A stretch of 64,000 nt of DNA from Paludibacteraceae bacterium (GTDB taxonomy: Bacteria; Bacteroidota; Bacteroidia; Bacteroidales; Paludibacteraceae), in assembly GCA_017477325.1 (NCBI GenBank), contig JAFUWV010000008.1:29718-93717 (forward strand), read 5' to 3'. The translations under genes were made by a program, and so were the position numbers. This document shows, piece by piece, positions 26,071 through 34,980 of this stretch (position 1 is the stretch's first letter; the number at the start of each line of letters is the position of its first letter). The notes below the pieces were generated by a model. That model was given only the letters and a program-made list of their open reading frames with translations, had not been told where the DNA came from and searched no databases.

Positions 26071-27543
26071 ATGCAAAATACGAATTACATTATTGAGGTG
26101 AACAATGTCTCGAAGCAGTTTGAAGACGGCAAGTTCGCCCTTGACAATGTAAGTCTTTCGGTAGAGAAAGGCGAGTTTGTAACCATCTTAGGTCCTTCCG
26201 GATGTGGCAAGACAACCCTGCTGCGCTGTATAGCAGGCTTTCAGGTCGCCACTTCGGGGGATATTCTTTTGAAAGGGGAGGACATCACGCAGACACCTCC
26301 TCACAAGCGTCCGGTGAACACGGTGTTTCAGAAATACGCCTTATTTCCTCATCTGAACGTGTTTGACAATGTAGCATTCGGCCTGAAGCTGAAGAAGCTG
26401 AACAAAGACACGATAGTCAAGAAGGTAAAGCAGGCCTTGAAGACAGTGGGCATGACGGACTACGAATACCGTGATGTGGACTCGCTCTCGGGTGGTCAGC
26501 AGCAGCGTGTCGCCATAGCCCGTGCAATAGTCAACCAGCCTGAGGTGCTGCTTCTTGATGAACCTCTTGCAGCCCTCGACCTGAAGATGCGCAAAGACAT
26601 GCAGCTTGAGCTGAAGGAGATGCACAAGAAACTGGGTATAACGTTCATCTACGTCACTCACGACCAGGAAGAGGCTCTGACCCTCTCGGACCGTATAGTG
26701 GTGATGAACGAAGGCAGGATACAGCAGATAGGCACTCCTACCGACATCTACAACGAGCCGGTCAACTGTTTTGTCGCCGACTTTATAGGAGAGAGCAACA
26801 TACTGAGTGCGACCATGATACGCGACCGCCGTGTAGCTTTCTGCGACAAGGAGTTTGACTGTATCGACGAGGGTTTCGGCGAGAATGCGCCTGTAGATGT
26901 AGTCGTCCGTCCGGAAGACATCTATATCTGGGAGTCGAAGTCGAGCCGTGATTCGATAGCTTCTATCGAGGCTCAGCAGGAGGATTATGACCCTGACGAC
27001 CGTATTCCGAAGGGCAACTTCACCAAGTGGTACGGCATAGTTCAGAGCAGCATCTTCAAAGGTGTGCACTATGAGATGACTGTTCTGACAGACGACGGTT
27101 ACGAGTTTATGGTACAGGACTACCACGAGTTCCGCCCGGGTACGAGAGTGGGTATGCTGGTCAAGCCGGAAGACATACAGGTGATGAAGAAAGAGCGCTA
27201 TATCTTCAACTATTTCGATGGTGAAGTGCTGAAGAACGGCAAGGTGCGCTTTATCGATGCGGAGTGGGACGTCAGCGAGGACCAGCTGTCACCCTTTCAG
27301 GCGGGCGACAAGGTACAAGTGCGCGTGCCATTCAAAGAGGTGGATCTGCAAGACCACGAAGAAGAGGGCACCCTCTCGGGCGAAGTTCATTTTATCCTCT
27401 ACAAGGGCAACCACTATAATCTCACCATCCGCACAGACGAGGGCAATGACATATATGTCTATACCAAAGACGTGTGGGACAAAGGCGACCGCGTAGGTAT
27501 AGTTATCAATCCGGAGTCAATCCTTCTGGACAAAAAAGAATAG
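26071..27543 (+). CDS. potA: Spermidine/putrescine ABC transporter ATP-binding protein
   Basis: A 490-residue ABC ATPase. Walker [10 protein letters not shown] is at 41-49, the signature LSGGQQQR and the Walker B block [11 protein letters not shown] are present, and the ATPase domain ends near residue 240. The C-terminal half is long and holds two TOBE-like segments (including [10 protein letters not shown] and [10 protein letters not shown]), typical of Bacteroidota PotA. It energises polyamine import with PotB and PotC. It is first in an operon; the next gene starts 12 bp later. Confidence 0.92.
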   Translation: MQNTNYIIEVNNVSKQFEDGKFALDNVSLSVEKGEFVTILGPSGCGKTTLLRCIAGFQVATSGDILLKGEDITQTPPHKRPVNTVFQKYALFPHLNVFDNVAFGLKLKKLNKDTIVKKVKQALKTVGMTDYEYRDVDSLSGGQQQRVAIARAIVNQPEVLLLDEPLAALDLKMRKDMQLELKEMHKKLGITFIYVTHDQEEALTLSDRIVVMNEGRIQQIGTPTDIYNEPVNCFVADFIGESNILSATMIRDRRVAFCDKEFDCIDEGFGENAPVDVVVRPEDIYIWESKSSRDSIASIEAQQEDYDPDDRIPKGNFTKWYGIVQSSIFKGVHYEMTVLTDDGYEFMVQDYHEFRPGTRVGMLVKPEDIQVMKKERYIFNYFDGEVLKNGKVRFIDAEWDVSEDQLSPFQAGDKVQVRVPFKEVDLQDHEEEGTLSGEVHFILYKGNHYNLTIRTDEGNDIYVYTKDVWDKGDRVGIVINPESILLDKKE

Positions 27544-27555
27544 CGAAATACGATC

Positions 27556-28356
27556 ATGAATAAACTGGCTACATTAATCAATAGCAGGCGCACGTGGGCA
27601 TGGCCTTATGTGCTGTTTCTGGTACTTTTCGTGGTACTGCCTCTGGTTCTGATTGTGGTCTATGCTTTTACTGACCCTCAAGGACATTTCACTCTGAAGA
27701 ACTTCATACAGTTTTTCAATACTACAGAAGCGGTAAACACATTCATCTACTCTCTTGCCATAGCCCTGCTGACCACTATCATCTGTCTGTTGCTCGGCTA
27801 CCCTGCCGCGTACATAATGGCAGCAGCCGAACTGAAGACACCTGCAGTGATGGCGATGCTCTTCATTCTGCCGATGTGGATCAACTTTCTGCTGCGCACC
27901 ATAGCCACGGTGGAACTGTTCAACATGTTCGGCATACCTCTTGGCGAAGGCGCACTGCTCTACGGTATGTGCTACGACTTTCTGCCCTTTATGATTTATC
28001 CTATCTACAACACTCTTCAGAAGATGGACAAGTCGCTCATAGAGGCAGCGCACGACCTCGGAGCCAACGGGCGTGAGGTGTTCACCAAGGTTATTCTGCC
28101 TCTGTCGATGCCGGGCATCTATAGCGGCATCATCATGGTGTTCATGCCCACTGTCAGCACTTTCGCAATAGCGGAGCTTCTCACCCGGAACAAGATTACC
28201 CTGTTCGGTTCTCTGATTCAGCGCGCCTTCGGTGAGGGCGGACTGCAGATGTGGAACTACGGTGCTGCCCTTTCGCTCATCATGCTTATCATCATAGGTC
28301 TAACCAGCTTCTTCGGCAACAATGAGGAAGCAGATTCGAGAGGAGGCATATTATGA
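27556..28356 (+). CDS. potB: Spermidine/putrescine ABC transporter permease
   Basis: A 266-residue inner-membrane permease with six predicted helices and the ABC-interaction loop EAAHDLGANGREVFTKVILPL. It precedes potC with a 4-bp ATGA overlap. It pairs with PotC to form the polyamine channel. Confidence 0.9.
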   Translation: MNKLATLINSRRTWAWPYVLFLVLFVVLPLVLIVVYAFTDPQGHFTLKNFIQFFNTTEAVNTFIYSLAIALLTTIICLLLGYPAAYIMAAAELKTPAVMAMLFILPMWINFLLRTIATVELFNMFGIPLGEGALLYGMCYDFLPFMIYPIYNTLQKMDKSLIEAAHDLGANGREVFTKVILPLSMPGIYSGIIMVFMPTVSTFAIAELLTRNKITLFGSLIQRAFGEGGLQMWNYGAALSLIMLIIIGLTSFFGNNEEADSRGGIL

Positions 28357-29237
28357 AACAGACACCCACTTCTGCACAACTTGAAGCCCGTCGCCGTGAG
28401 CGCAGCCTCACTGTCAAGCGTGTACTGGCCCAGTCGTATCTCTGGTTCCTGCTTCTGCTTCTGTATGCACCAATAGTGCTTATCATAGTCTTCAGTTTTA
28501 CGAAGAGCAAAGTGTTCGGCAACTGGACAGGATTCACCGTGCAACTCTACGAGAACCTCTTCACCGGCTACGACCGTGTGGCACAAGTGCATGTCGACCC
28601 TAACCTCTACCACTCGCTCTTCTACACTCTGCTCATCGCTGTCGTGGCTGCCACGTTTGCCACTCTGTTGGGTACACTTGCAGCAATAGGAATATACAAC
28701 ATGCGTCAGAAGCAGCGTAAGGCTATTCAGTTTCTCAACTCTATTCCGATGATCAACCCTGACATACTCACAGGTATCTCACTCTTCCTTCTGTTCGTGT
28801 TTCTCGGAATAAGTCGGGGACTTACAACGGTGATTATTGCGCATGTGGTGTTCTGCACTCCGTACGTTGTACTATCTGTCATGCCGCGACTGACGAAGAT
28901 GAATCCGAATATCTACGAGGCTGCTCTCGACCTGGGGGCCACTCCGTTTCAGGCACTTCGCAAGGTCATGATGCCTGAACTCTGGCCGGGTATGCTCAGC
29001 GGATTCATTCTCAGCATCACTCTCAGTATCGACGACTTCGGTGTGACATTCTTTACCAAAGGTAGCGGCGGACTCGACACTCTCTCCACTTTCATCTATG
29101 CCGATGCCCGCAAAGGCGGACTTACTCCCGAGCTGCGTCCTTTGTTCTCGCTAATCTTCCTGACCATGCTGGTTCTCTTGATCATAATAAACTGGCGTGC
29201 AGCACGTCAGGCAAAGCAAGGTGCAGCAAAGAAATAA
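28353..29237 (+). CDS. potC: Spermidine/putrescine ABC transporter permease
   Basis: A 294-residue permease with about six membrane helices and the coupling loop EAALDLGATPFQALRKVMMPE. N-terminal residues 1-25 are basic and cytoplasmic. In related Bacteroidales potC is usually followed by potD for the periplasmic binding protein; here rdgB follows after 29 bp, so the transporter has no substrate-binding protein in the operon. Confidence 0.9.
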   Translation: MKQTPTSAQLEARRRERSLTVKRVLAQSYLWFLLLLLYAPIVLIIVFSFTKSKVFGNWTGFTVQLYENLFTGYDRVAQVHVDPNLYHSLFYTLLIAVVAATFATLLGTLAAIGIYNMRQKQRKAIQFLNSIPMINPDILTGISLFLLFVFLGISRGLTTVIIAHVVFCTPYVVLSVMPRLTKMNPNIYEAALDLGATPFQALRKVMMPELWPGMLSGFILSITLSIDDFGVTFFTKGSGGLDTLSTFIYADARKGGLTPELRPLFSLIFLTMLVLLIIINWRAARQAKQGAAKK

Positions 29238-29266
29238 CCGTATAGTTAAAGTAATCAGTCTGTATT

Positions 29267-29848
29267 ATGAAACTCGTATTTGCAACCAACAATCAGCATA
29301 AACTCTCTGAGGCACAAGAAATACTCGGGCGCAAGGTTGAGGTAGTCAGTCTTGACCGGCTCGGTTGCCACGAAGAAATACCCGAGACGGCGGACACTCT
29401 CAGCGGCAACTCTCTGCAGAAGGCCAGGTATATCTTCGACAAGTATCATGTCAACTGCTTTGCCGACGATACCGGTCTTGAAGTGTCGGCTCTTGACGGT
29501 GCCCCCGGAGTATATAGCGCCCGCTATGCCGGTCATGACGGTCTGCATCCCACTCCTGCCGATAACCGCAAGAAACTGCTTCAGGAGATGCGAGGTGTCA
29601 CCGACCGCTCGGCACGCTTCCGCACCGTAGTCACCTTGATTATCGACGGTGAGGTTCAGCAAGTTGATGGTATCGTCAACGGCTCTATCGCAACCGAAGA
29701 ACACGGTACGCAAGGCTTTGGTTATGACTCCCTCTTCATTCCTGAGGGCTACACGGAGACATTCGCAGAACTCGGAGAAGAAGTAAAAAACAAGATCAGT
29801 CATCGTGCCCGTGCAATGCAGGCATTGGCAAGATTGTTGCAGTTGTGA
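29267..29848 (+). CDS. rdgB: XTP/dITP diphosphatase (Ham1/RdgB)
   Basis: A 193-residue house-cleaning pyrophosphatase that removes dITP and XTP from the nucleotide pool. The signature FATNNQHKLSEAQEIL is at the N-terminus, FADDTGLEVSALDGAPGVYSAR is the metal/substrate segment (blocks FADDTGLEV and PGVYSAR), and GFGYDSLFIP is near the C-terminus. It continues the pot transcript and is followed closely by porZ. Confidence 0.95.
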   Translation: MKLVFATNNQHKLSEAQEILGRKVEVVSLDRLGCHEEIPETADTLSGNSLQKARYIFDKYHVNCFADDTGLEVSALDGAPGVYSARYAGHDGLHPTPADNRKKLLQEMRGVTDRSARFRTVVTLIIDGEVQQVDGIVNGSIATEEHGTQGFGYDSLFIPEGYTETFAELGEEVKNKISHRARAMQALARLLQL

Positions 29849-29910
29849 GACCATATAGTCTCAGCGAAAAAACAAGTAGGACTTCTCAAACTAACGCCAT
29901 CCTTATCGGT

Positions 29911-32220
29911 ATGAAACACAAACTTCTTATTATACTGTCATTTCTTTCAGTTTCTCTGTTTGCCCAACTGCCTATGGGCGGATGGCAGATGCATAGTGCT
30001 TACGGATATGTGAGTAATGTGGAAACCGGAAACAGCAAGGTGTATGCCCTAAGTTACGGTTCGCTCATGTCGGTCGACAAAGAGGATGGTACTATCGAGT
30101 ATTACAACAAACTTACGGGTCTGACGTCCTCCAATATCACAAAGATATGTTTCGACCGTTTAACCTCCAGACTGCTTATTGCCTATTCAGACGGCAACCT
30201 CGATCTGCTTGACGAAGCCACTTCCGAAGTGTATAATATCAGCGACCTGTACCACTCCCGTACGGGAGAAAACAAGACGGTGCAAGATATCGTCATTGAT
30301 GGCAAGACAGCCTATCTTGCTATGACTTTTGGCATACTTGAACTGGATCTCTCGCACCGCGAACTCAAAGAGACATTCTATATAGGCAAGGATGCGTCCT
30401 CTGTCAATGTAAAGCGTCTTGCTCTCTCTTCCGACACTCTCTATGCAGTCTCCGACGATATGCTCTACAGTGCTGCACTGGGTAAAAACAAAATCGATTA
30501 TCACTATTGGCAGTCAGTCCCCCTGCCTGTATCGGGCAAGACAATGGCTGCACAAAACCTCGGCAACAGTCTCTATCTGTTGCTTGACAGCACTATCTAC
30601 CGATATGATGCTCCGCAGTGGAAAGTCTATGCTGACAAAGAGAAGTATTATGCTCTCCGCACCTCGTCCGGCAGTCTGCTTGCTATCAATTCCTCGGGCA
30701 TGGACATTTTCACCTCTGACACTGTTGAGCAGCATATAAACCACTTCACCGGGTCGCAAGATGTAGCCTATGACTCGTATTCCGGCACTTACTGGTTCGC
30801 TTTCCGTGCCAGTGGAGTGGGGCGGTTGAATGTCCGCAACTGGACTTATAATCAGTACAAACCCAACGGCCCTGCAGTCAACACTCCATATCGTATGCAC
30901 ATGATTGCCGACAGGCTCTTTGTCGTCCCCGGCGGATATTGGACAGGTAAGTATTATAATCCGTTTGCCGTCATGATATATGAAAACGGTGAGTGGAAAA
31001 ACTACAACTCAGAGTATATCATGCAGACTCTGGGACGCAACGTTACCGACTGCGTTGATATTGTTGCCGACCCGAACGATGTGACTCACTTCTTCGTGGC
31101 AGTGCTCGGAGCCGGAGTGCTTGAGTTCCGCAACGACGAGTTTGCAACATGGTACAACAACGAGAACAGCCCTTTCAAAGGGGGCAAGACGGTGCCCGAC
31201 GTAGTCTCCACTTTCGTTGATGCTCTCATGTACGATAAAGATGGCAACCTGTGGATGATCAATGAAGACAGAAACGGTAGTGTCATGTGTGTGCTCACAC
31301 CCGACAAGCGATGGGTCCAACTGAAACACTCCGACATTATTGCCATGTACCGCGCCAAGCATCTGCTGACAGCCAAAGAGAACAAGAATATCAAGATATT
31401 TGCCAACTATTTCCACGACAGACTCGGTGTAGGAGTGCTCGATGATAATGGTACATTAGAGCGTACGACCGATGATAAGACTGCTTTCTTTCGTGAGTTT
31501 GTTGACCAAAACAATAAGACCGTTGCCTATGAAGCCATCTATGACATGGTTCAGGATAACAACAACGAACTGTGGGTTGCAACCGACAAAGGCCTTTTCA
31601 TTATTCCCAACGTGGAGGACATGTTCAAGTCGAATGCATGCCGGCGTGTCATAATAGAGCGCACCGATGGTAGCGGTCTTGCCGACTACCTGCTCGGAGA
31701 AGAGCGAATCAATGCTATTGCAGTTGACGGAGCCAATCGCAAATGGATTGGTACTCAGAACTCAGGTCTGTATCTGATGTCGGCTGATGGTACAGAGACT
31801 ATCGAACATTTCACCACCGACAACTCTCCTCTGCCTGACAATGCTGTTGTCTCTCTTGCTATAAACAAGAAGAACGGCGAAGTGTTTGTGGGCACCGGTG
31901 TCGGACTCGTCTCTTATCAGAGCAACGCAGCCGAAGGCGAAGACGAAATACCCAATGACCAATTGTATGCATACCCCAATCCGGTGCGTGAGAATTTCGA
32001 AGGTATGATCACCATCACCGGTCTCATCGACGGAACCAAGGTGAAAATCACCGACCCCGCAGGTCTTCTCGTTGCAGAGGCTACCTCACTCGGAGCTTTT
32101 GCCACATGGGATGGCAAAGATGGCAATGGCAACCGTGTGCGTTCAGGTGTATATACTGCCCAGTGTGTCTCGCCTGAAGGCAATCAATATGCCCTCGTCA
32201 AAATCCTTATCATCAAATAG
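29911..32220 (+). CDS. porZ: Type IX secretion system protein PorZ
   Basis: A 769-residue protein with a signal peptide (MKHKLLIILSFLSVSLFAQ), two seven-bladed-type propellers (first from about residue 25, with YVSNVETGNSKVYAL; second with GNLWMINEDR, NELWVATDKGL and RKWIGTQNSGLYL) and a C-terminal CTD-like domain (PNPVREN, then VYTAQCVSPEG). This is the architecture of PorZ, the surface component of the T9SS attachment complex that supplies anionic lipopolysaccharide to sortase PorU. The frame extends back to 29845 inside rdgB, but ATG 29911 begins a proper signal peptide. It shows that the host has T9SS, consistent with the many CTD cargo proteins here. Confidence 0.82.
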   Translation: MKHKLLIILSFLSVSLFAQLPMGGWQMHSAYGYVSNVETGNSKVYALSYGSLMSVDKEDGTIEYYNKLTGLTSSNITKICFDRLTSRLLIAYSDGNLDLLDEATSEVYNISDLYHSRTGENKTVQDIVIDGKTAYLAMTFGILELDLSHRELKETFYIGKDASSVNVKRLALSSDTLYAVSDDMLYSAALGKNKIDYHYWQSVPLPVSGKTMAAQNLGNSLYLLLDSTIYRYDAPQWKVYADKEKYYALRTSSGSLLAINSSGMDIFTSDTVEQHINHFTGSQDVAYDSYSGTYWFAFRASGVGRLNVRNWTYNQYKPNGPAVNTPYRMHMIADRLFVVPGGYWTGKYYNPFAVMIYENGEWKNYNSEYIMQTLGRNVTDCVDIVADPNDVTHFFVAVLGAGVLEFRNDEFATWYNNENSPFKGGKTVPDVVSTFVDALMYDKDGNLWMINEDRNGSVMCVLTPDKRWVQLKHSDIIAMYRAKHLLTAKENKNIKIFANYFHDRLGVGVLDDNGTLERTTDDKTAFFREFVDQNNKTVAYEAIYDMVQDNNNELWVATDKGLFIIPNVEDMFKSNACRRVIIERTDGSGLADYLLGEERINAIAVDGANRKWIGTQNSGLYLMSADGTETIEHFTTDNSPLPDNAVVSLAINKKNGEVFVGTGVGLVSYQSNAAEGEDEIPNDQLYAYPNPVRENFEGMITITGLIDGTKVKITDPAGLLVAEATSLGAFATWDGKDGNGNRVRSGVYTAQCVSPEGNQYALVKILIIK

Positions 32221-32227
32221 CCTGTAG

Positions 32228-33742
32228 ATGAAGCAAACCTTCCGATATATTCTGTTTGTGCTCGTTGCCTCCCTGTGGGCAACGCTTTGCTTCATTCTGC
32301 CTGAGTTTCTTGAAGACCCTGTCAATGGTTTTCGTGGGGTGCTTACTATTGGTCTCTATGTCGCTATTCTTGGAGGGGTGCAGTTCCTGCTGCTTTATGT
32401 CTTTCTTCTAAACAAATATGTTGCGGCCGTTGTTCTGCCGATATACTCACTTTTAGGTGCTGCCACGGCTTTCTACAGATATGCCTATCATGCTACTATC
32501 ACTCCCCTGATGGTTGACGTCATGTTTCACACTACCAAAGGTTCGGTTGCCAGTGTCATGTCGTGGCAACTGTTTGTCTTTGTAGGGCTTAATCTGCTTG
32601 TAGCAGTTCTTTTTGTGCTGTACAGATGGAAACGGCTCACTCTCAATGCTCAGTGGATTCATCTGTTGGTCTCGGTTGCAGCTTTTCTGCTGTACTACTC
32701 TTTCAATAGTTATCTCCAGAAACGTATCAACCAGAGTTATCCCATGAATGTAGTGGTGAGTATGAAGGAATATCTGTCAATGAACAGAGAGGCTGTTCAG
32801 CGTACAGATGTAAAGATAGACGAAGTGTCGGCAGTAGATGACTTAGATATCGTGGTAGTACTTGGTGAGTCTGCTCGTGCCGACCATGTATCACTGAACG
32901 GCTACCCTGTAAATACCTGTCCGCGTCTCGGGGAAAGACATAATCTGTATTCTCTTCCTGATATCTATAGTCAGTATGCCAACACTCTCTCCAGTGTGCC
33001 GCATCTGCTCACTATGGCTGACAGCATCAACCCTTCGCTCTCGGCTTCCACACGCTCTTTTATCTCGGTATTCTCCGACCTTGGTTATGCCACCTCGTGG
33101 ATTTCAAATCAGGACTATGGTCACACCTATACCGACTTCATACATGAGGCAGACACTGCCATCTTTCCCAATGCTGACAAGTCGGTTTATGTCTATCATC
33201 CTTGGTACGATGAAGATCTTCTGCCTCCTGTTGATTCACTGATGGCAAACACGGACAAACGGAAGAACTTGTATGTGCTCCACACTATCGGCTCCCACTG
33301 GTACTACAACTATCATGTTACACCTTCTCTGCAGCAGTTTACTCCTATGACCGATAGTCGTATTGTCACACAGAACACTGAGCAGCAGATGCTCAATTCG
33401 TACGACAACACTATTCTCTATCTCGACTATTTCCTCGATACTCTCATCAGTAGGTTTGAGGACAGAACAGCTGTTGTTATCTATCTCTCCGATCATGGCG
33501 AGTCGTTGGGAGAAAACGGCAAATGGCTCCATGCAGGTGATGGCGAGGCGATGCATCGCCCGGCGGCGTTGGTTTGGTATTCTGACAGTTATGCAGCTTT
33601 GTTTCCTGAGAAAGCTGAGGCATTGAAACAAAATAGTCGGAAACGTTATCGCACCGACTATCTGTTCTATTCTGTTCTTTCTGCCGCCGGAATCTATGCT
33701 GACGGCAACAATCCCCAGGTTGATATCTTCAGTCACCGGTAA
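32228..33742 (+). CDS. Phosphoethanolamine transferase-like membrane sulfatase-fold enzyme
   Basis: A 504-residue protein with about five N-terminal membrane helices (residues 1-165) and a periplasmic alkaline-phosphatase/sulfatase-fold domain. The metal site starts with VVLGESARADHVSLNGY, the predicted nucleophile Thr lies in the SQYANTLSSVPHL segment, and the C-terminal metal ligands are in LSDHGESLGE and KWLHAGDGE. This matches the EptA/CptA family that adds phosphoethanolamine to lipid A or surface glycans; the acceptor here is unknown. It begins 8 bp after porZ, so a role in modifying the T9SS-linked anionic LPS is conceivable but unproven. Confidence 0.8.
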   Translation: MKQTFRYILFVLVASLWATLCFILPEFLEDPVNGFRGVLTIGLYVAILGGVQFLLLYVFLLNKYVAAVVLPIYSLLGAATAFYRYAYHATITPLMVDVMFHTTKGSVASVMSWQLFVFVGLNLLVAVLFVLYRWKRLTLNAQWIHLLVSVAAFLLYYSFNSYLQKRINQSYPMNVVVSMKEYLSMNREAVQRTDVKIDEVSAVDDLDIVVVLGESARADHVSLNGYPVNTCPRLGERHNLYSLPDIYSQYANTLSSVPHLLTMADSINPSLSASTRSFISVFSDLGYATSWISNQDYGHTYTDFIHEADTAIFPNADKSVYVYHPWYDEDLLPPVDSLMANTDKRKNLYVLHTIGSHWYYNYHVTPSLQQFTPMTDSRIVTQNTEQQMLNSYDNTILYLDYFLDTLISRFEDRTAVVIYLSDHGESLGENGKWLHAGDGEAMHRPAALVWYSDSYAALFPEKAEALKQNSRKRYRTDYLFYSVLSAAGIYADGNNPQVDIFSHR

Positions 33743-33745
33743 CCA

Positions 33746-34330
33746 TTAGCTAATCACCAATTTCATAAATTCCTCTCTTGTCTTGGCTTGATTGAATGCG
33801 CCTGTAAAGTCGCTTGTGACGGTCATTGCATGCTGTTTCTGCACACCTCGCATCTGCATGCAAAGGTGTTCCGCCTCAATTACAACCATCACTCCCAGCG
33901 GTTCCAGAGTTTCTTGAATACACTCTTTTATCTGTGTCGTAAGGCGCTCTTGTACTTGCAGCCGGCGTGCAAATACGTCCACTACGCGTGCTATCTTGCT
34001 CAGCCCTGTAATCCTGCCGTTGGGGATATATGCAATATGCACTTTGCCAAAGAAGGGCAGCATGTGATGTTCGCAAAGTGAGTAGAAATCAATATCTTTG
34101 ACTATAACCATCTGCCTGTAGTCCTCTTCGAAAAGTGCGCTGCTTAATATGGCTTTTGGGTCTTCCTCGTAGCCTTTGGTCAAGAACTGCAGACTCTTGC
34201 CTATTCTTCGTGGAGTTTTTTTGAGTCCTTCACGCTCGGGGTCTTCTCCCAAAATGCAGAGCTGCTCTTTTACTAACGTGGCTATCTGCTGAGTAATATC
34301 TTCCTTTGGCTCAAATGCTTGTAAATCCAT
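33746..34330 (-). CDS. folE: GTP cyclohydrolase I
   Basis: A 194-residue enzyme making dihydroneopterin triphosphate from GTP, the first step of folate synthesis. Zinc ligands are in [12 protein letters not shown] (Cys and His) and EHLCMQMRG (Cys). [14 protein letters not shown] and the C-terminal TSDFTGAF are family motifs. It converges on the previous gene with only 3 bp between stop codons. Upstream on the same strand is the SPOR gene, 65 bp away. Confidence 0.95.
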   Translation of the reverse strand: MDLQAFEPKEDITQQIATLVKEQLCILGEDPEREGLKKTPRRIGKSLQFLTKGYEEDPKAILSSALFEEDYRQMVIVKDIDFYSLCEHHMLPFFGKVHIAYIPNGRITGLSKIARVVDVFARRLQVQERLTTQIKECIQETLEPLGVMVVIEAEHLCMQMRGVQKQHAMTVTSDFTGAFNQAKTREEFMKLVIS

Positions 34331-34395
34331 GTTGTTACTGACAATTGGTTTGATTGACTATTGGCATTAGTTATAGCACCAATAGTAAATATGAC

Positions 34396-34839
34396 TTATT
34401 CCATTACCGTTATTTTGTCGCGCACGGGGTAGGTGTCGCCTTGCAATTCTGGCAATGTGCGCACCACTTCCTCCTTGAACAGCTGTGCTTCTTCCAGCGT
34501 GCGGAAATTGCCTAGTCTCACTTTCCAAAACGGTGGGTTGTACTGCACATATATTTCTGTTTCCAGGTTGCTGTTTTCTATCAGTTTCTGTATTCTGAAA
34601 GCTTCAGTCTTGGCATTCTGCTGATTGTTGCTTGAGAACACTTGCACGCGGAAACCCTGCACCTCCACTTGCTTTCTCTCAACACCGTTCTGCTTGTCAA
34701 GCATAAGACGGGTGATGGCAGAATCCTGCACTATGGTCACGCGCTCTTGCATGTGCTCTATGATACGGGGAATGCTGTCCCCGGCAAACACTGCAGTTGC
34801 CGCGCAGATTAGTGATATTGCTGTAAAAAACTTTTTCAT
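34396..34839 (-). CDS. SPOR-domain exported protein
   Basis: A 147-residue protein with a signal peptide (MKKFFTAISLICAATAVFA) and a C-terminal SPOR domain at about residues 60-140 (GFRVQVFSSNNQQNAK, then PPFWKVRLGNFRTLEEAQ). SPOR domains bind peptidoglycan strands that lack stem peptides and target proteins to division sites. In several Bacteroidales the same gene lies between tpiA and folE. Transcribed from the promoter at 34921-34952. Confidence 0.85.
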   Translation of the reverse strand: MKKFFTAISLICAATAVFAGDSIPRIIEHMQERVTIVQDSAITRLMLDKQNGVERKQVEVQGFRVQVFSSNNQQNAKTEAFRIQKLIENSNLETEIYVQYNPPFWKVRLGNFRTLEEAQLFKEEVVRTLPELQGDTYPVRDKITVME

Positions 34840-34920
34840 ATTATCTCATTGCCAAAAAGTGTGCCATACGGCAGGTTTGAGAGAAACAATCTGGCCGACT
34901 CCCTGCCAGCTATTTCGCTG

Positions 34921-34952
34921 CAAAAGTACTGAAAGTTTTGCAAATATACAAA
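34921..34952 (-). promoter_or_regulatory. SPOR-folE promoter
   Basis: Minus strand: TTTG (34952-34949), 20-bp spacer, TACTTTTG (34928-34921). The leader to the SPOR gene is about 80 nt and includes a GGCAGG/CCTGCC pair that can form a hairpin. Confidence 0.75.
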
Positions 34953-34980
34953 TCATTTGTGGCAAAAGTAAACTTTCACA

